Origin: an uncultured Clostridia bacterium
GTDB lineage: Bacteria > Bacillota > Clostridia > TANB77 > CAG-508
Assembly (NCBI GenBank): GCA_934162365.1
Contig: CAKPIK010000005.1
Location: 1 to 64,000 of the forward strand
Reading direction: 5' to 3'
DNA length: 64,000 nt
In this document: piece by piece, positions 54,381 to 63,770 of the stretch
Layout of the letters: each line of letters begins with the position of its first letter
How positions within the stretch are numbered: position 1 is the first letter of the stretch
Made by a program: the position numbers and the translations under genes
Notes under the pieces: generated by a model
What the model was told of the DNA's origin: nothing
The model's input: the letters and a program-made list of their open reading frames with translations, nothing else
Databases searched by the model: none

Positions 54381-56763
54381 TTACAACTATATTATAAATT
54401 TTATTCTTAACGTAAATTTCTTTTATAATTGTTTTACCTTCTAATTGTGTTTTGACAGCTTCATGAGCCTTTTCTTTTATAATAGCTTCATCAGTATCAT
54501 AAGCTATTGTGATTGTTGTTTTTAATTTGCCGTTTACTTGTATTGGTAAGTTATATTCCTCATCTTTACATTTTTCTTCATTATATGTAGGCCATGCTTC
54601 ATATGATATTGTGTTATCGTGACCTAGAATATTCCATAATTCTTCAGTAATATGTGGTGCTACGGGGTTTAATAATTTTAAAAATCCTTCTGCATATTTT
54701 TTTGGTAATATTGCTTCTTTATTAGCTGCATTTATAAATATCATCATCTGACTTATTGCAGTATTAAAGTTCATAGTTTCATAATCATTTGTTACTTTTT
54801 TAACTGTAAAGTTATATACTTTTTCTAAGTTCTTGTTTTCAATTTCTTGAATTTTATTAGATTCTACAAATAATCTCCAAACTCTATCTAAGAAGTTTTT
54901 AGAACCTGCAATTCCATTTGGATCCCAAGGCTTAGCAGCATCTATTGGTCCCATGAACATTTCATAAATTCTTAAACTATCTGCACCATATTGTTTAACC
55001 ATATCATCTGGATTTACAACATTGCCTTTTGATTTAGACATTTTTTCTCCATTTGATCCTAAAATCATACCTTGATGACGAAGTTTTGCAAATGGTTCTT
55101 TTACAGGTACTATACCTTTATTATATAGATAGTTATTCCAAAATCTTGAATATAATAAATGCCCAACAGCGTGCTCTGGTCCACCAACATATAAGTCAAC
55201 TGGAAGCCAATGTTTTAACAATTCTGGGTTTGCAATTTCTTCGTTGTTATTTGGATCAATATATCTTAAGAAATACCAACTAGAAGCTGCACTACCAGGC
55301 ATTGTACTTGTTTCTCTTTTTCCTTTTTTACCATCAATTTCAACGTTAACCCAATCAGTTGCTTTTTCTAATGGTGAAGATCCAGATTTTGAAGGACGAT
55401 AATCTTCAAGTACGGGTAAAACAAGTGGTAAATCTTTATCATCTAAAACAATCATATCATCTCCAACATGAACAATAGGAATAGGTTCACCCCAATAACG
55501 TTGTCTTGCAAAAATCCATTCTCTTAATTTATAATTTACTTTTTTCTCTCCAATTCCTTTTTCTTCAAGCCATGAAATAATTTTATTAATTGCGTCTTCT
55601 TTATTTAATCCATTTAAGAAATCAGAATTAATATGTAATCCATCACCAGTAAATGCTTCTTTAGATACGTCTCCACCATCTAAAACTGGAATAATATCTA
55701 AACCGAATTTTTTAGCAAAAGCATAATCTCTTTCATCATGTGCTGGAACAGCCATAATAGCACCAGTTCCATAAGAGGCTAAAACATAATCTGAAATCCA
55801 TATTGGAATTTCTTTTCCATTTACAGGGTTAATTGCATATGCACCTGTAAATACACCAGTTTTTTCTTTATTTAATTCTGTTCTTTCTAAGTCAGATTTT
55901 GCACTACAAACTTTTTTATATTCTTCAACAGCATTCTTTTGTTCTGCGGTTGTAATAATATCTATAAATTTGTGCTCTGGAGCTAATACGCAATATGTAG
56001 CTCCAAATAAAGTATCTGCTCTTGTTGTGAATACTGTAAATTCTAAATCGTGATTTGCAACTTTAAATTTTACATGGGCTCCAACAGATTTGCCAATCCA
56101 ATTTCTTTGAATTTCCTTTGTGGATTCAGGCCAATCTATGTTATCTAGTCCAGCAAGTAATGTTTCTGCATACTTAGGAATGTCTAGTACCCATTGCTTC
56201 ATATTCTTACGAACAACAGGGAAACCACCTCTTTCAGATTTTCCATCTATTATTTCGTCATTTGCAAGAACAGTCCCTAATTCTTCACACCAGTTAACAG
56301 GCATATCTATAAACTTTGCAAGACCATCTTTGTATAATTGTTTAAAAATCCATTGTGTCCATTTATAATAAGAAGGATCACAAGTTGAAAGTTCTCTATC
56401 CCAATCAAAAGAAAAACCAAGCATTTTTAATTGCCTTTTAAATGTTTCAATATTTTGCTTTGTAAAAATATCTGGATGATTACCAGTTTTTATTGCATAT
56501 TGCTCTGCTGGAAGACCAAAAGAATCCCAACCCATTGGATGTAAAACATTATATCCATTCATTCTTTTAAATCTAGCCATTATATCTGTTGCAGTATAAC
56601 CCTCTGGATGCCCAACATGTAAACCTTGACCAGATGGATATGGAAACATATCTAAAGCGTAATATTTAGGTTTAGAAAAATCCCATACATCAGTCTTAAA
56701 AGTCTTATTTTTGTCCCAATATTCTTGCCATTTCTTTTCTATATTTTGAAAATCATATGCCAT
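54376..56763 (-). CDS. leuS: Leucyl-tRNA synthetase
   Basis: 795 residues, normal bacterial class I LeuRS. HIGH-type motif GLHVGHP in [17 protein letters not shown] (about residues 40-56), editing domain (about 220-410, with [12 protein letters not shown] and [10 protein letters not shown]) and KMSKS at about 560 in [13 protein letters not shown]. Only 129 bases separate it from topB and no T-box leader is visible, although many Firmicutes leuS genes have one. A TATAAT (about 56807-56812, minus strand) may be its promoter. Confidence 0.97.
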   Translation of the reverse strand: MAYDFQNIEKKWQEYWDKNKTFKTDVWDFSKPKYYALDMFPYPSGQGLHVGHPEGYTATDIMARFKRMNGYNVLHPMGWDSFGLPAEQYAIKTGNHPDIFTKQNIETFKRQLKMLGFSFDWDRELSTCDPSYYKWTQWIFKQLYKDGLAKFIDMPVNWCEELGTVLANDEIIDGKSERGGFPVVRKNMKQWVLDIPKYAETLLAGLDNIDWPESTKEIQRNWIGKSVGAHVKFKVANHDLEFTVFTTRADTLFGATYCVLAPEHKFIDIITTAEQKNAVEEYKKVCSAKSDLERTELNKEKTGVFTGAYAINPVNGKEIPIWISDYVLASYGTGAIMAVPAHDERDYAFAKKFGLDIIPVLDGGDVSKEAFTGDGLHINSDFLNGLNKEDAINKIISWLEEKGIGEKKVNYKLREWIFARQRYWGEPIPIVHVGDDMIVLDDKDLPLVLPVLEDYRPSKSGSSPLEKATDWVNVEIDGKKGKRETSTMPGSAASSWYFLRYIDPNNNEEIANPELLKHWLPVDLYVGGPEHAVGHLLYSRFWNNYLYNKGIVPVKEPFAKLRHQGMILGSNGEKMSKSKGNVVNPDDMVKQYGADSLRIYEMFMGPIDAAKPWDPNGIAGSKNFLDRVWRLFVESNKIQEIENKNLEKVYNFTVKKVTNDYETMNFNTAISQMMIFINAANKEAILPKKYAEGFLKLLNPVAPHITEELWNILGHDNTISYEAWPTYNEEKCKDEEYNLPIQVNGKLKTTITIAYDTDEAIIKEKAHEAVKTQLEGKTIIKEIYVKNKIYNIVVK

Positions 56764-56916
56764 TTATTTATCACATTCTTTCTATTTAAGTATATTAATA
56801 TACGACATTATACACTATTTTAAAGAGAAAATAAAGGGTAATGTAAAAAAGATATTTACTTTTTTGAAATTTATATTTATAATTATAAAAGTTTGAAAAT
56901 AAAAAAGAGGGAGAAA

Positions 56917-58851
56917 ATGCCTAAAAAATTACTAATAACAGAAAAACCTTCTGTGGCAATGGAGTTTTCTAAAGCTTTAAAGCAAAATACGGTTAGAAAA
57001 AATGGCTATTTAGAGTCTGATGATTGGATTATAACTTGGTGTGTAGGACACTTAGTTACTATGTCTTATCCAGAGGCTTATGATGAAAAACTTAAATTTT
57101 GGAGATTAGATACATTGCCTTTTTTACCAGAAGAATATAAATATGAAATAATACCAGCGGTTAAAAATCAATTTGAAATAGTACAAAGTTTGTTGCAAAG
57201 AGAAGATGTTGAAGAAATATATAATGCAGGAGACTCTGGACGTGAAGGAGAATACATACAAAGACTTGTATTTATGATGGCAAAACCAAATCCAAATGCT
57301 AAAATGAAAAGAGTATGGATAGATTCACAAACAGAGGAAGAAATATTAAGAGGAATAAGAGAAGCGAAAGATTTGTCAGAATATGACAGCTTATCTGATT
57401 CAGCTTATTTAAGGGCAAAAGAAGATTATCTAATAGGAATTAATTTCTCAAGATTATTATCAATAATATATGGCAGACGTTTAGCCAAAGAGATAGATGA
57501 GGAAAAAGTTTCTATTTCTGTTGGAAGAGTTATGACTTGTGTGCTTGGAATGGTTGTAATAAGAGAAAGAGAAATAAGAAACTTTGTTAAAACTAAATAT
57601 TATAAACTAATTGGAAAATTTGGTAGTGGAGAAGCAGAATTTGATGCGGAATGGAAAGTAAATGAAAAATCAAAAATGTATAATTCTCCCAAATTATACA
57701 ATGATAGTGGCTTTAAAAAGTTGGAAGATATAAAGGGATTTATAAATTACTTAAAAGATAAACAAGCAGAAATTATAGAAGTCAAAAAACAAAAACAAAA
57801 GGAAAATGCTCCACTTTTATTTAACCTAGCAGAAATTCAAAATGAGTGTACAAAAATATTTAAAATAAAGCCGGATGAAACATTAGATATTATTCAAAAT
57901 TTATATGAAAAAAAATTAGTTACATATCCAAGAACAGATGCAAGGGTTTTATCAACAGCTGTTGCAAAAGTTATAACTAAAAACTTAAATGGAATTTCTA
58001 GAGGCTTCAAAGATGAGGAAATTCAAGGATATATTAATAAGATGGTAGAGGAAAAGTATTCTACTAATTTAGTAAAGACAAAATATGTTAATGATTCTAA
58101 AATAACAGACCATTATGCTATAATTCCAACAGGACAAGGATATGAAAACTATGATGCATTACCAGAACTTCATAAAAGAGTTTATAAAATAATAGTAAAA
58201 AGGTTTTTGAGTATTTTTTATCCTCCAGCAGAATATAGCAAAATTAATGTAACTGTTAAAGTTGAAGATGAATTATTTTATGCAAATGGAAGAGTGTGTA
58301 TAAATAGAGGATATTTGGAAGTTTTAAAACCAGAAGTTTCAAATGACTCTACCAAAGAACAAGACAAAGATGCAACTCAAAATAATTTAGAAGTTCTAAC
58401 TTCATTAAAAAAAGGACAAATAATACAAATAAATAATTTCGAAACTAAGGATGCTGAAACATCACCACCTAATAGGTATAATTCTGGATCTATGATTTTA
58501 GCCATGGAAAATGCAGGAAAATTAATTGAAGATGAAGAACTAAGAGAACAAATAAAAGGTGCAGGAATAGGAACAAGTGCAACAAGAGCCGAAATTATAA
58601 AAAAATTAGAAAGAATAAAATACATAAATATAAATAATAAAACACAAATAATAACTCCAACTCAAAAAGGAGAAAAAATATTTGATATTGTATATGCTTC
58701 AATGCCAGATATGTTAAATCCCAAATTAACAGCAAGCTGGGAAAAAGGGTTGGACATGGTTGCAAAAAAAGAAATACAACCTAATATATTTATGGATAAA
58801 TTGGAAAAATATATTCATTCTAAAATTGACAAGTTAGTAGTTAAGATGTAA
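56917..58851 (+). CDS. topB: DNA topoisomerase III
   Basis: 644 residues from MPKKLLITEKPSVAMEFSKA. Type IA enzyme for decatenation and recombination intermediates. TOPRIM with NAGDSGREGEYIQ (about residues 101-113), catalytic tyrosine about 337 in LVTYPRTDARVLS, and GIGTSATRAEIIKKL near the end. No C-terminal zinc fingers. ATG at 56917 follows GAGGGAGA; an earlier in-frame ATG at 56893 is rejected. Confidence 0.94.
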   Translation: MPKKLLITEKPSVAMEFSKALKQNTVRKNGYLESDDWIITWCVGHLVTMSYPEAYDEKLKFWRLDTLPFLPEEYKYEIIPAVKNQFEIVQSLLQREDVEEIYNAGDSGREGEYIQRLVFMMAKPNPNAKMKRVWIDSQTEEEILRGIREAKDLSEYDSLSDSAYLRAKEDYLIGINFSRLLSIIYGRRLAKEIDEEKVSISVGRVMTCVLGMVVIREREIRNFVKTKYYKLIGKFGSGEAEFDAEWKVNEKSKMYNSPKLYNDSGFKKLEDIKGFINYLKDKQAEIIEVKKQKQKENAPLLFNLAEIQNECTKIFKIKPDETLDIIQNLYEKKLVTYPRTDARVLSTAVAKVITKNLNGISRGFKDEEIQGYINKMVEEKYSTNLVKTKYVNDSKITDHYAIIPTGQGYENYDALPELHKRVYKIIVKRFLSIFYPPAEYSKINVTVKVEDELFYANGRVCINRGYLEVLKPEVSNDSTKEQDKDATQNNLEVLTSLKKGQIIQINNFETKDAETSPPNRYNSGSMILAMENAGKLIEDEELREQIKGAGIGTSATRAEIIKKLERIKYININNKTQIITPTQKGEKIFDIVYASMPDMLNPKLTASWEKGLDMVAKKEIQPNIFMDKLEKYIHSKIDKLVVKM

Positions 58852-58857
58852 AAATAT

Positions 58858-58902
58858 ATCACCTAATTATTATAGAAAAATATAATATATTAGGTGATTT
58901 TT
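58858..58902 (+). promoter_or_regulatory. hairpin covering the cysE ribosome-binding site
   Basis: ATCACCTAAT (58858-58867) pairs with ATTAGGTGAT (58889-58898). The right arm contains AGGTGA (58892-58897), the binding site for the cysE ATG at 58903, and is followed by TTTTTAT. It may end topB, and it would also hide the cysE start when formed. Confidence 0.6.
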
Positions 58903-59418
58903 ATGTTTAGAGGGATTAAAGAATTATACTTAGATGCTAAGAATATAAGTGATAAAGATCCGGCAAGTAGAAATGTTTTGTATGTAATTCTACTTTATCC
59001 AGGTTTTCATGCACTATTGTTTTATAGAATAGCTCATTTTTTTAGTAATATTAATTTAAAATTTATTGCAAGGTTTATTTCTCAAGCTGCTAGATTTCTA
59101 ACTGGAATTGAAATCCATCCAGGAGCTAGAATTGGCAAGAGATTATTTATAGATCATGGCATGGGAATAGTAATAGGAGAGACTACCACAATAGGAGATA
59201 ATTGTACAATATACCATGGTGTAACTTTGGGCGGAACAGGAAAGGACAAATATAAAAGACACCCAGACTTAGGAAATAATGTAATAGTAGGATGTGGAGC
59301 AAAAGTTTTAGGACCAATTAAAATTGGAAATAATGTAAAAATTGGAGCAAATGCTGTTGTATTAAAAGATATACCAGAAAATTCAACAGTAGTAGGAATA
59401 CCAGGAAAAGTAGTATAA
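58903..59418 (+). CDS. cysE: Serine O-acetyltransferase
   Basis: 171 residues, the short CysE form. Left-handed beta-helix with hexapeptide repeats from about residue 60 ([20 protein letters not shown], with the catalytic His), [13 protein letters not shown] and [20 protein letters not shown]. Makes O-acetylserine for cysteine synthesis; cysK is not next to it. ATG at 58903 has AGGTGA 5 bases upstream; a GTG at 58894 lies within that site and is rejected. The site is within a hairpin. Confidence 0.95.
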   Translation: MFRGIKELYLDAKNISDKDPASRNVLYVILLYPGFHALLFYRIAHFFSNINLKFIARFISQAARFLTGIEIHPGARIGKRLFIDHGMGIVIGETTTIGDNCTIYHGVTLGGTGKDKYKRHPDLGNNVIVGCGAKVLGPIKIGNNVKIGANAVVLKDIPENSTVVGIPGKVV

Positions 59419-59479
59419 ATAGAAATTGTAAAAATGGAATTGAATTTAGAGATTTAATTTGAAAATATGTAGCAATATA

Positions 59480-59508
59480 TTGCATTAAAAAATATTTTAT
59501 GGTAGATT
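59480..59508 (+). promoter_or_regulatory. promoter for the gene at 59585
   Basis: TTGCAT (59480-59485) and TAGATT (59503-59508) with a 17-base spacer. No hairpin separates it from cysE, so some read-through is possible. Confidence 0.5.
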
Positions 59509-59584
59509 ATATGTATAGTATAAAAGGTATAAGAGAAAAACTAAAAAATACTTTAGAAAAAATTAGTAGTAGGAGAATAATTTT

Positions 59585-60175
59585 ATGAAAATTTTAGATT
59601 GGTTTAAAAAGATATTATCAAAATCAAAAAAGGATTATATGTTAAATGATGGAAATAGTGAAACTAAATTAGTAGAAGGCAAAAAAGAATTTATACCAAA
59701 AGTAGATGTAAATAATACAGAACATAAGAAATCTAGAGAGGATATTATAAGAAGTTTGAGAGATGATATGATAGTTGAAGATCTTTCAGAAATATATGAT
59801 TATACAAAATTTAGTCCTGAAAACATAAGAAAAAAATATGATATGGATTCTATATTATCCGATGAAGATATGACAGCTTTAAGTTGTTTATATGGAGCAG
59901 TAAAAGATGGAAATATGAGACATTCTAAATCAGAAATAGTAGATGGCAAATTAAAGATGCAAGGAAACCAAATAAATGATTTCTTAAAGGAATCCCCTGA
60001 TAATATAAATATTTTAATAAATTTAATGCAAAAAGATGCAAGAAATTTATATGAAAGTTTAGAGGATAAAAAAACGGATTCTATAACAGTTCAAGGATTA
60101 ATTCCGGGTTCATATGGTGATATTTCTAAGTTGATTGAAGAATATATAAAAGAAAGTGAGATAGAAGTAAGATAA
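59585..60175 (+). CDS. hypothetical protein (196 aa)
   Basis: Starts MKILDWFKKILSKSKKDYML, a basic amphipathic helix that could bind membranes. The rest is charged and mainly helical (SREDIIRSLRDDMIVEDLSE onward) with no motif that I recognise and no cysteines except one. GTAGGAGAAT precedes the ATG. It is the first of three lineage-type genes (59585-61663) with similar AT-rich composition. Confidence 0.65.
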   Translation: MKILDWFKKILSKSKKDYMLNDGNSETKLVEGKKEFIPKVDVNNTEHKKSREDIIRSLRDDMIVEDLSEIYDYTKFSPENIRKKYDMDSILSDEDMTALSCLYGAVKDGNMRHSKSEIVDGKLKMQGNQINDFLKESPDNINILINLMQKDARNLYESLEDKKTDSITVQGLIPGSYGDISKLIEEYIKESEIEVR

Positions 60176-60211
60176 TAAGACTGATATCAGTAACTGAAAA
60201 ATGTTAATATA

Positions 60212-60246
60212 AAATGCCGTACAATTATATAAATTATACGGCATTT
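60212..60246 (+). terminator. hairpin after the gene at 59585
   Basis: AAATGCCGTA (60212-60221) and TACGGCATTT (60237-60246) form a 10-bp stem. There is only a short T-run, so termination is probable but not certain. The rest of the gap up to 60384 is AT-rich with no gene seen. Confidence 0.6.
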
Positions 60247-60384
60247 AGACTATTGATAAATTTTAAAATTGTAGAAAGTTTGGAAATATTAAGACAAAAA
60301 ATAAAATGTATAATATTATTCTAAATAATTATAGAAATTTACAAGAATTAGAAACACATAGCAGTGGACAGGGAGGCACAAACG

Positions 60385-61170
60385 ATGCAAGATAAAGCTA
60401 ATGATATAAAACAGATAAATATTAGTGATATAGATTTAAATAATTCATTCTTTCATTTTACTTGCAAGGAAAATTTAGAAAACATAAAAAAAGATGGATT
60501 AAAAGCAGGCATTGGAGATGCTTCTAAATTAAAATCAGAAAAAGAAGCTAGAGTATATATGGCAAAAGGTGGCAAGGGATTAATTGGTATAAAAAATTCA
60601 TTTATACATGAAATGAAAAAATTAAGAATTTGTGATATACCGGAAGAGTATAGAAAATATTTTGACATAGAAGATTATTCAAGTGAAGAACAATTAAGAG
60701 ACAATGAAGTATATAATGCAATGGAAAAAAGATTCAAAGATGAGATATATTTTAAAGTTGATGCAATTGAAGATGAAGATTATATTATAAAAGATTTTTA
60801 TCCTGAAGAACTTGCTGATTCATTTAGAACTACAAATGATTATAGAGATGTAAAAGGAAAAGCAAATCATAGTATAGGACCTGAAAAATTATGGTTGCTT
60901 ACAACAGAAAAAGGAGATACTGCACTTGATGTAGTACAATATTTATATAATAGACTATTAGATAATGCTAAAAAAGTAGGCAAAGAAGACTCCGTTAAAT
61001 GGGCTAATAGTGATTTAGAAGGAATGTTTGAGTATATAAGACAAAGAAAGATTTCAACACAAGATATTGGAAAAACAACTGTTAATATTGAAACTGATAA
61101 AAAGAATATAGCACAGCAACAAATTCAACGAGATATAGAAAAAATACAAAATAAAAAGTTGGATAAATAA
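60385..61170 (+). CDS. unknown protein with ADP-ribosyltransferase-like N-terminus
   Basis: 261 residues from MQDKANDIKQINIS; GGGAGG precedes the ATG at 60385 (a GTG at 60364 is less likely). Residues 22-40 (FFHFTCKENLENIKKDGLKA) have the His-x-Thr and I-x-x-x-GL pattern that opens many ADP-ribosyltransferase-fold domains, and GVYMAKGG-like ARVYMAKGGKG follows, comparable to the second conserved strand. A clear catalytic Glu motif is not evident. The C-terminal third is helical and charged. Function is not established; toxin or modifying enzyme is an inference. Confidence 0.6.
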   Translation: MQDKANDIKQINISDIDLNNSFFHFTCKENLENIKKDGLKAGIGDASKLKSEKEARVYMAKGGKGLIGIKNSFIHEMKKLRICDIPEEYRKYFDIEDYSSEEQLRDNEVYNAMEKRFKDEIYFKVDAIEDEDYIIKDFYPEELADSFRTTNDYRDVKGKANHSIGPEKLWLLTTEKGDTALDVVQYLYNRLLDNAKKVGKEDSVKWANSDLEGMFEYIRQRKISTQDIGKTTVNIETDKKNIAQQQIQRDIEKIQNKKLDK

Positions 61171-61189
61171 ACAAAGGAGCAAAAAAATT

Positions 61190-61663
61190 ATGGAAGATAA
61201 TTATGCAAGAGCATATAAAGAAATAGTTGAAATATTAAAATATGTTCCAGAAGAAAGTGTAAATGAAATCCCAAAAGAAATGCGAGATATGTTTGAGGCA
61301 GAAATGGATGAAAAATATTCATTTGAGATTGATGTAGAAAAACCATTTGAAAAACAAGAAATTTTAGAAGAAACAAAGGCTATACTTGCTAATATCTTTA
61401 GAGATTATTGGGCAACAGACTATCAAAGAGCTAGAATAATAGAAAAAGAAAATCAAGATAGGGAAGAATTGGAAAGACAAAAAAGAGAAAAATATAATTC
61501 TAATGATGGATTCAAGAATAGAAAGAATGAAAATAGTATTAACCAAAATATTCAAGGACAATTAAATGATGAATATAACAAAAATTTACCAACAGAAGTA
61601 CAGAAACAAAATATATTCCAAAGATTATTAAATTTTATAAAAAGATTAGTATATAACAGATAA
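61190..61663 (+). CDS. hypothetical protein (157 aa)
   Basis: Starts MEDNYARAYKEIVEILKYVP, with FRDYWATDYQRARIIEKENQ in the middle, then an asparagine-rich linker and a basic amphipathic end (NIFQRLLNFIKRLVYNR). Similar small proteins with the RDYWAT-type core occur in Clostridia, without assigned function as far as I know. AAGGAGC precedes the ATG and the gene follows the ART-like gene by 19 bases, so the two are probably one transcript. Confidence 0.65.
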   Translation: MEDNYARAYKEIVEILKYVPEESVNEIPKEMRDMFEAEMDEKYSFEIDVEKPFEKQEILEETKAILANIFRDYWATDYQRARIIEKENQDREELERQKREKYNSNDGFKNRKNENSINQNIQGQLNDEYNKNLPTEVQKQNIFQRLLNFIKRLVYNR

Positions 61664-61719
61664 AGGAAAACAATAGTTTACATTGATATTTATAGAGTTT
61701 CTTTAATAAAAGTAATAAT

Positions 61720-61756
61720 AAACGGAGAGAATCATAAAATTCTCTCCGTTTATTAT
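61720..61756 (+). terminator. intrinsic terminator, probably bidirectional
   Basis: AAACGGAGAGAAT (61720-61732) and ATTCTCTCCGTTT (61739-61751), a perfect 13-bp stem with loop CATAAA. It lies between convergent genes. Confidence 0.85.
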
Positions 61757-61774
61757 TTGATCAGGAACAATTCT

Positions 61775-62197
61775 TTAATCTTGGCTGAAATGAAAGAGTC
61801 TTAAGAATTCTTCATAATTTTTAAGCCTCGTTTCACAATCAAGTTTAATTTCACAAATTATTTTTCCGTCATTATCAACTATTGCTTGACATTTAAATAA
61901 ATCCTTAGGAATAGGTTCAGAAAAATTTAAAAAAACTTGCTTAAATTCTGTTGATAATTCTTGCCTAGCTTTTTCTACTTTTTTGGCATACTTTTGATAT
62001 TTTATACATTTTATTGCTGAAATAATCAGATTAATAAAAAATGTAATTGACATCATAATCAAAACATATGGCTTCCAAACCTCAGGATCGTTGTTAGAAA
62101 TTGATTTTGCAATTAATATTTCAAGTATTACAAGGAAAAGAGTTAACAAACATCCTCCAAAAATCCATTGAAATAATTTATTGTTCTGACCTTGCAT
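61775..62197 (-). CDS. two-span membrane protein, unknown
   Basis: 140 residues. Two hydrophobic spans (about residues 11-31 and 44-64) at the N-terminus followed by a charged cytosolic part with DNDGKIICEIKLDCETR. AGGAGG precedes the ATG on this strand. No family recognised; no operon partner. Confidence 0.65.
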   Translation of the reverse strand: MQGQNNKLFQWIFGGCLLTLFLVILEILIAKSISNNDPEVWKPYVLIMMSITFFINLIISAIKCIKYQKYAKKVEKARQELSTEFKQVFLNFSEPIPKDLFKCQAIVDNDGKIICEIKLDCETRLKNYEEFLRLFHFSQD

Positions 62198-62511
62198 AAT
62201 TTTTCCTCCTTATTACTTTTATTGAAGTATTTATTTTGTATAAGTTAAACTAAAAAGTTAGAGGCAAAGTTCCTCTCACTAGTTAGTGAAAGAGGTATTA
62301 AGACACAAGACTTACCTATATCAGTGCTAATTATAGCACAATTTTACATAATTTGCAAATGTAAAAAATTTACGAGATAATATGGCAAATATGAAATTAG
62401 TTTTAAATATGTTAGCTGAAATTTCTGGAGTTATAAAATAATTTAAAATTCACCTTTTACGTAAATGTAACATAAAATATACCAAGTTACATAAGGAAGG
62501 TGAATTTTTTT
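62198..62511. other. 314-base gap with hairpins and a possible gene remnant
   Basis: Holds two competing inverted repeats around 62260-62295 (AGAGG-caaagtt-CCTCT, or CCTCT joined with CACTA-gt-TAGTG and AGAGG), a GTGCTA/TAGCAC hairpin (about 62327-62342), and a 19-codon reading frame at 62382-62441 (MANMKLVLNMLAEISGVIK) that recalls a segment of DinD/BRO-type proteins. The murA promoter must lie in the last part. No complete gene was seen. Confidence 0.5.
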
Positions 62512-63765
62512 ATGAAAAAATTTGTTATAGAAGGTGGTAAAAAATTAGAAGGAACTACATATGTGTCTGGTTCTAAAAATGCGTCATTACCAATTATTGC
62601 AGCTACTTTGTTAAACAAAGGTATAAATAAGCTATATAATGTACCTAATATTCATGATACAAAAATGATGTTTAAAATATTGGAAGGTTTAGGTTGCAAA
62701 GTAAAAAAAACAAATGGTAAAATAGTAATTGATTCAAGAAATATAACTAATTATGAAATACCAGATAATCTAATGAGTCAAATGAGATCATCAGTTATTA
62801 TTGCTGGGGCATTGCTTTCTAGGAGCAAAAAAGTTACTTTTACGTATCCTGGTGGATGTGATATTGGTTCTAGACCAATAGATTTGCATATAAAAGCATT
62901 TGAAAAATTAGGTATAAATGTTAAGGAAGAATTCGGAGAATTAGTATGTACTGCTGACGAAATAGTTGGAACAGATATAAATTTAGATTTTCCAAGTGTT
63001 GGAGCTACAGAAAATATAATGCTTGCTAGTGTTTTGGCTAAGGGAACTACAAAAATAAATAATGCTGCTATGGAACCTGAAATTATTGATTTACAAAATG
63101 CTTTAAATTCTATGGGAGCAAAAGTTTCTGGTGCTGGAACAAATAATATTATTATAAAAGGTGTAGAAAAATTACAAGATTTGAGTTATAATATAATTCC
63201 AGATAGAATTGAAGCTGGGACCTTGTTATGTGCAACTGCAATAACAGGTGGAAATATTACATTGAAAAAGGTAATTCCAGAGCATATTGATACTTTAATA
63301 AAAAAGCTTGAAGAAATGGGTTGTGAAATTAGTATTAGTAAAAATGAAATTATATTAAAAAGCCCAAAAAGATTAAAAGCAGTAGATATAAAAACATTAC
63401 CTTACCCAGGATTTCCAACAGATTTACAATCAATATTAGGTTCAGTTTTAACAGTTGCTAAGGGTACATCAATTATTATTGAAAATATCTTTGAAAATAG
63501 ATATAAATACTTAAATGAGTTAACTAAAATGGGTGCAAAAACCACAATAGAGGGAAGAACAGCAGTTATAAAAGGTATTAAAAGATTAAATAAATCAAAG
63601 GTTAAAGCAACAGATTTAAGAGGAGGAGCAGCACTAGTTATTGCAGCACTTAATGCAAAAGGAAGGACTTATATTGATAATATAGAATATATACTAAGAG
63701 GATATGAAAACTTAGATTTAAAACTTAGAAGTTTAGGAGCTAATATTTATATAGAGGAAGGATAA
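62512..63765 (+). CDS. murA: UDP-GlcNAc 1-carboxyvinyltransferase MurA
   Basis: 417 residues, normal. First committed step of peptidoglycan synthesis, the fosfomycin target. Catalytic cysteine about residue 116 in PGGCDIGSRPIDLH, so the fosfomycin-sensitive form. MKKFVIEGGKKLEGTTYVSG starts the protein; AAGGAAGGTGA precedes the ATG at 62512 and an upstream ATG at 62500 is rejected. An operon with the next gene (6 bases on) is likely. Confidence 0.96.
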   Translation: MKKFVIEGGKKLEGTTYVSGSKNASLPIIAATLLNKGINKLYNVPNIHDTKMMFKILEGLGCKVKKTNGKIVIDSRNITNYEIPDNLMSQMRSSVIIAGALLSRSKKVTFTYPGGCDIGSRPIDLHIKAFEKLGINVKEEFGELVCTADEIVGTDINLDFPSVGATENIMLASVLAKGTTKINNAAMEPEIIDLQNALNSMGAKVSGAGTNNIIIKGVEKLQDLSYNIIPDRIEAGTLLCATAITGGNITLKKVIPEHIDTLIKKLEEMGCEISISKNEIILKSPKRLKAVDIKTLPYPGFPTDLQSILGSVLTVAKGTSIIIENIFENRYKYLNELTKMGAKTTIEGRTAVIKGIKRLNKSKVKATDLRGGAALVIAALNAKGRTYIDNIEYILRGYENLDLKLRSLGANIYIEEG

Positions 63766-63770
63766 TATAA

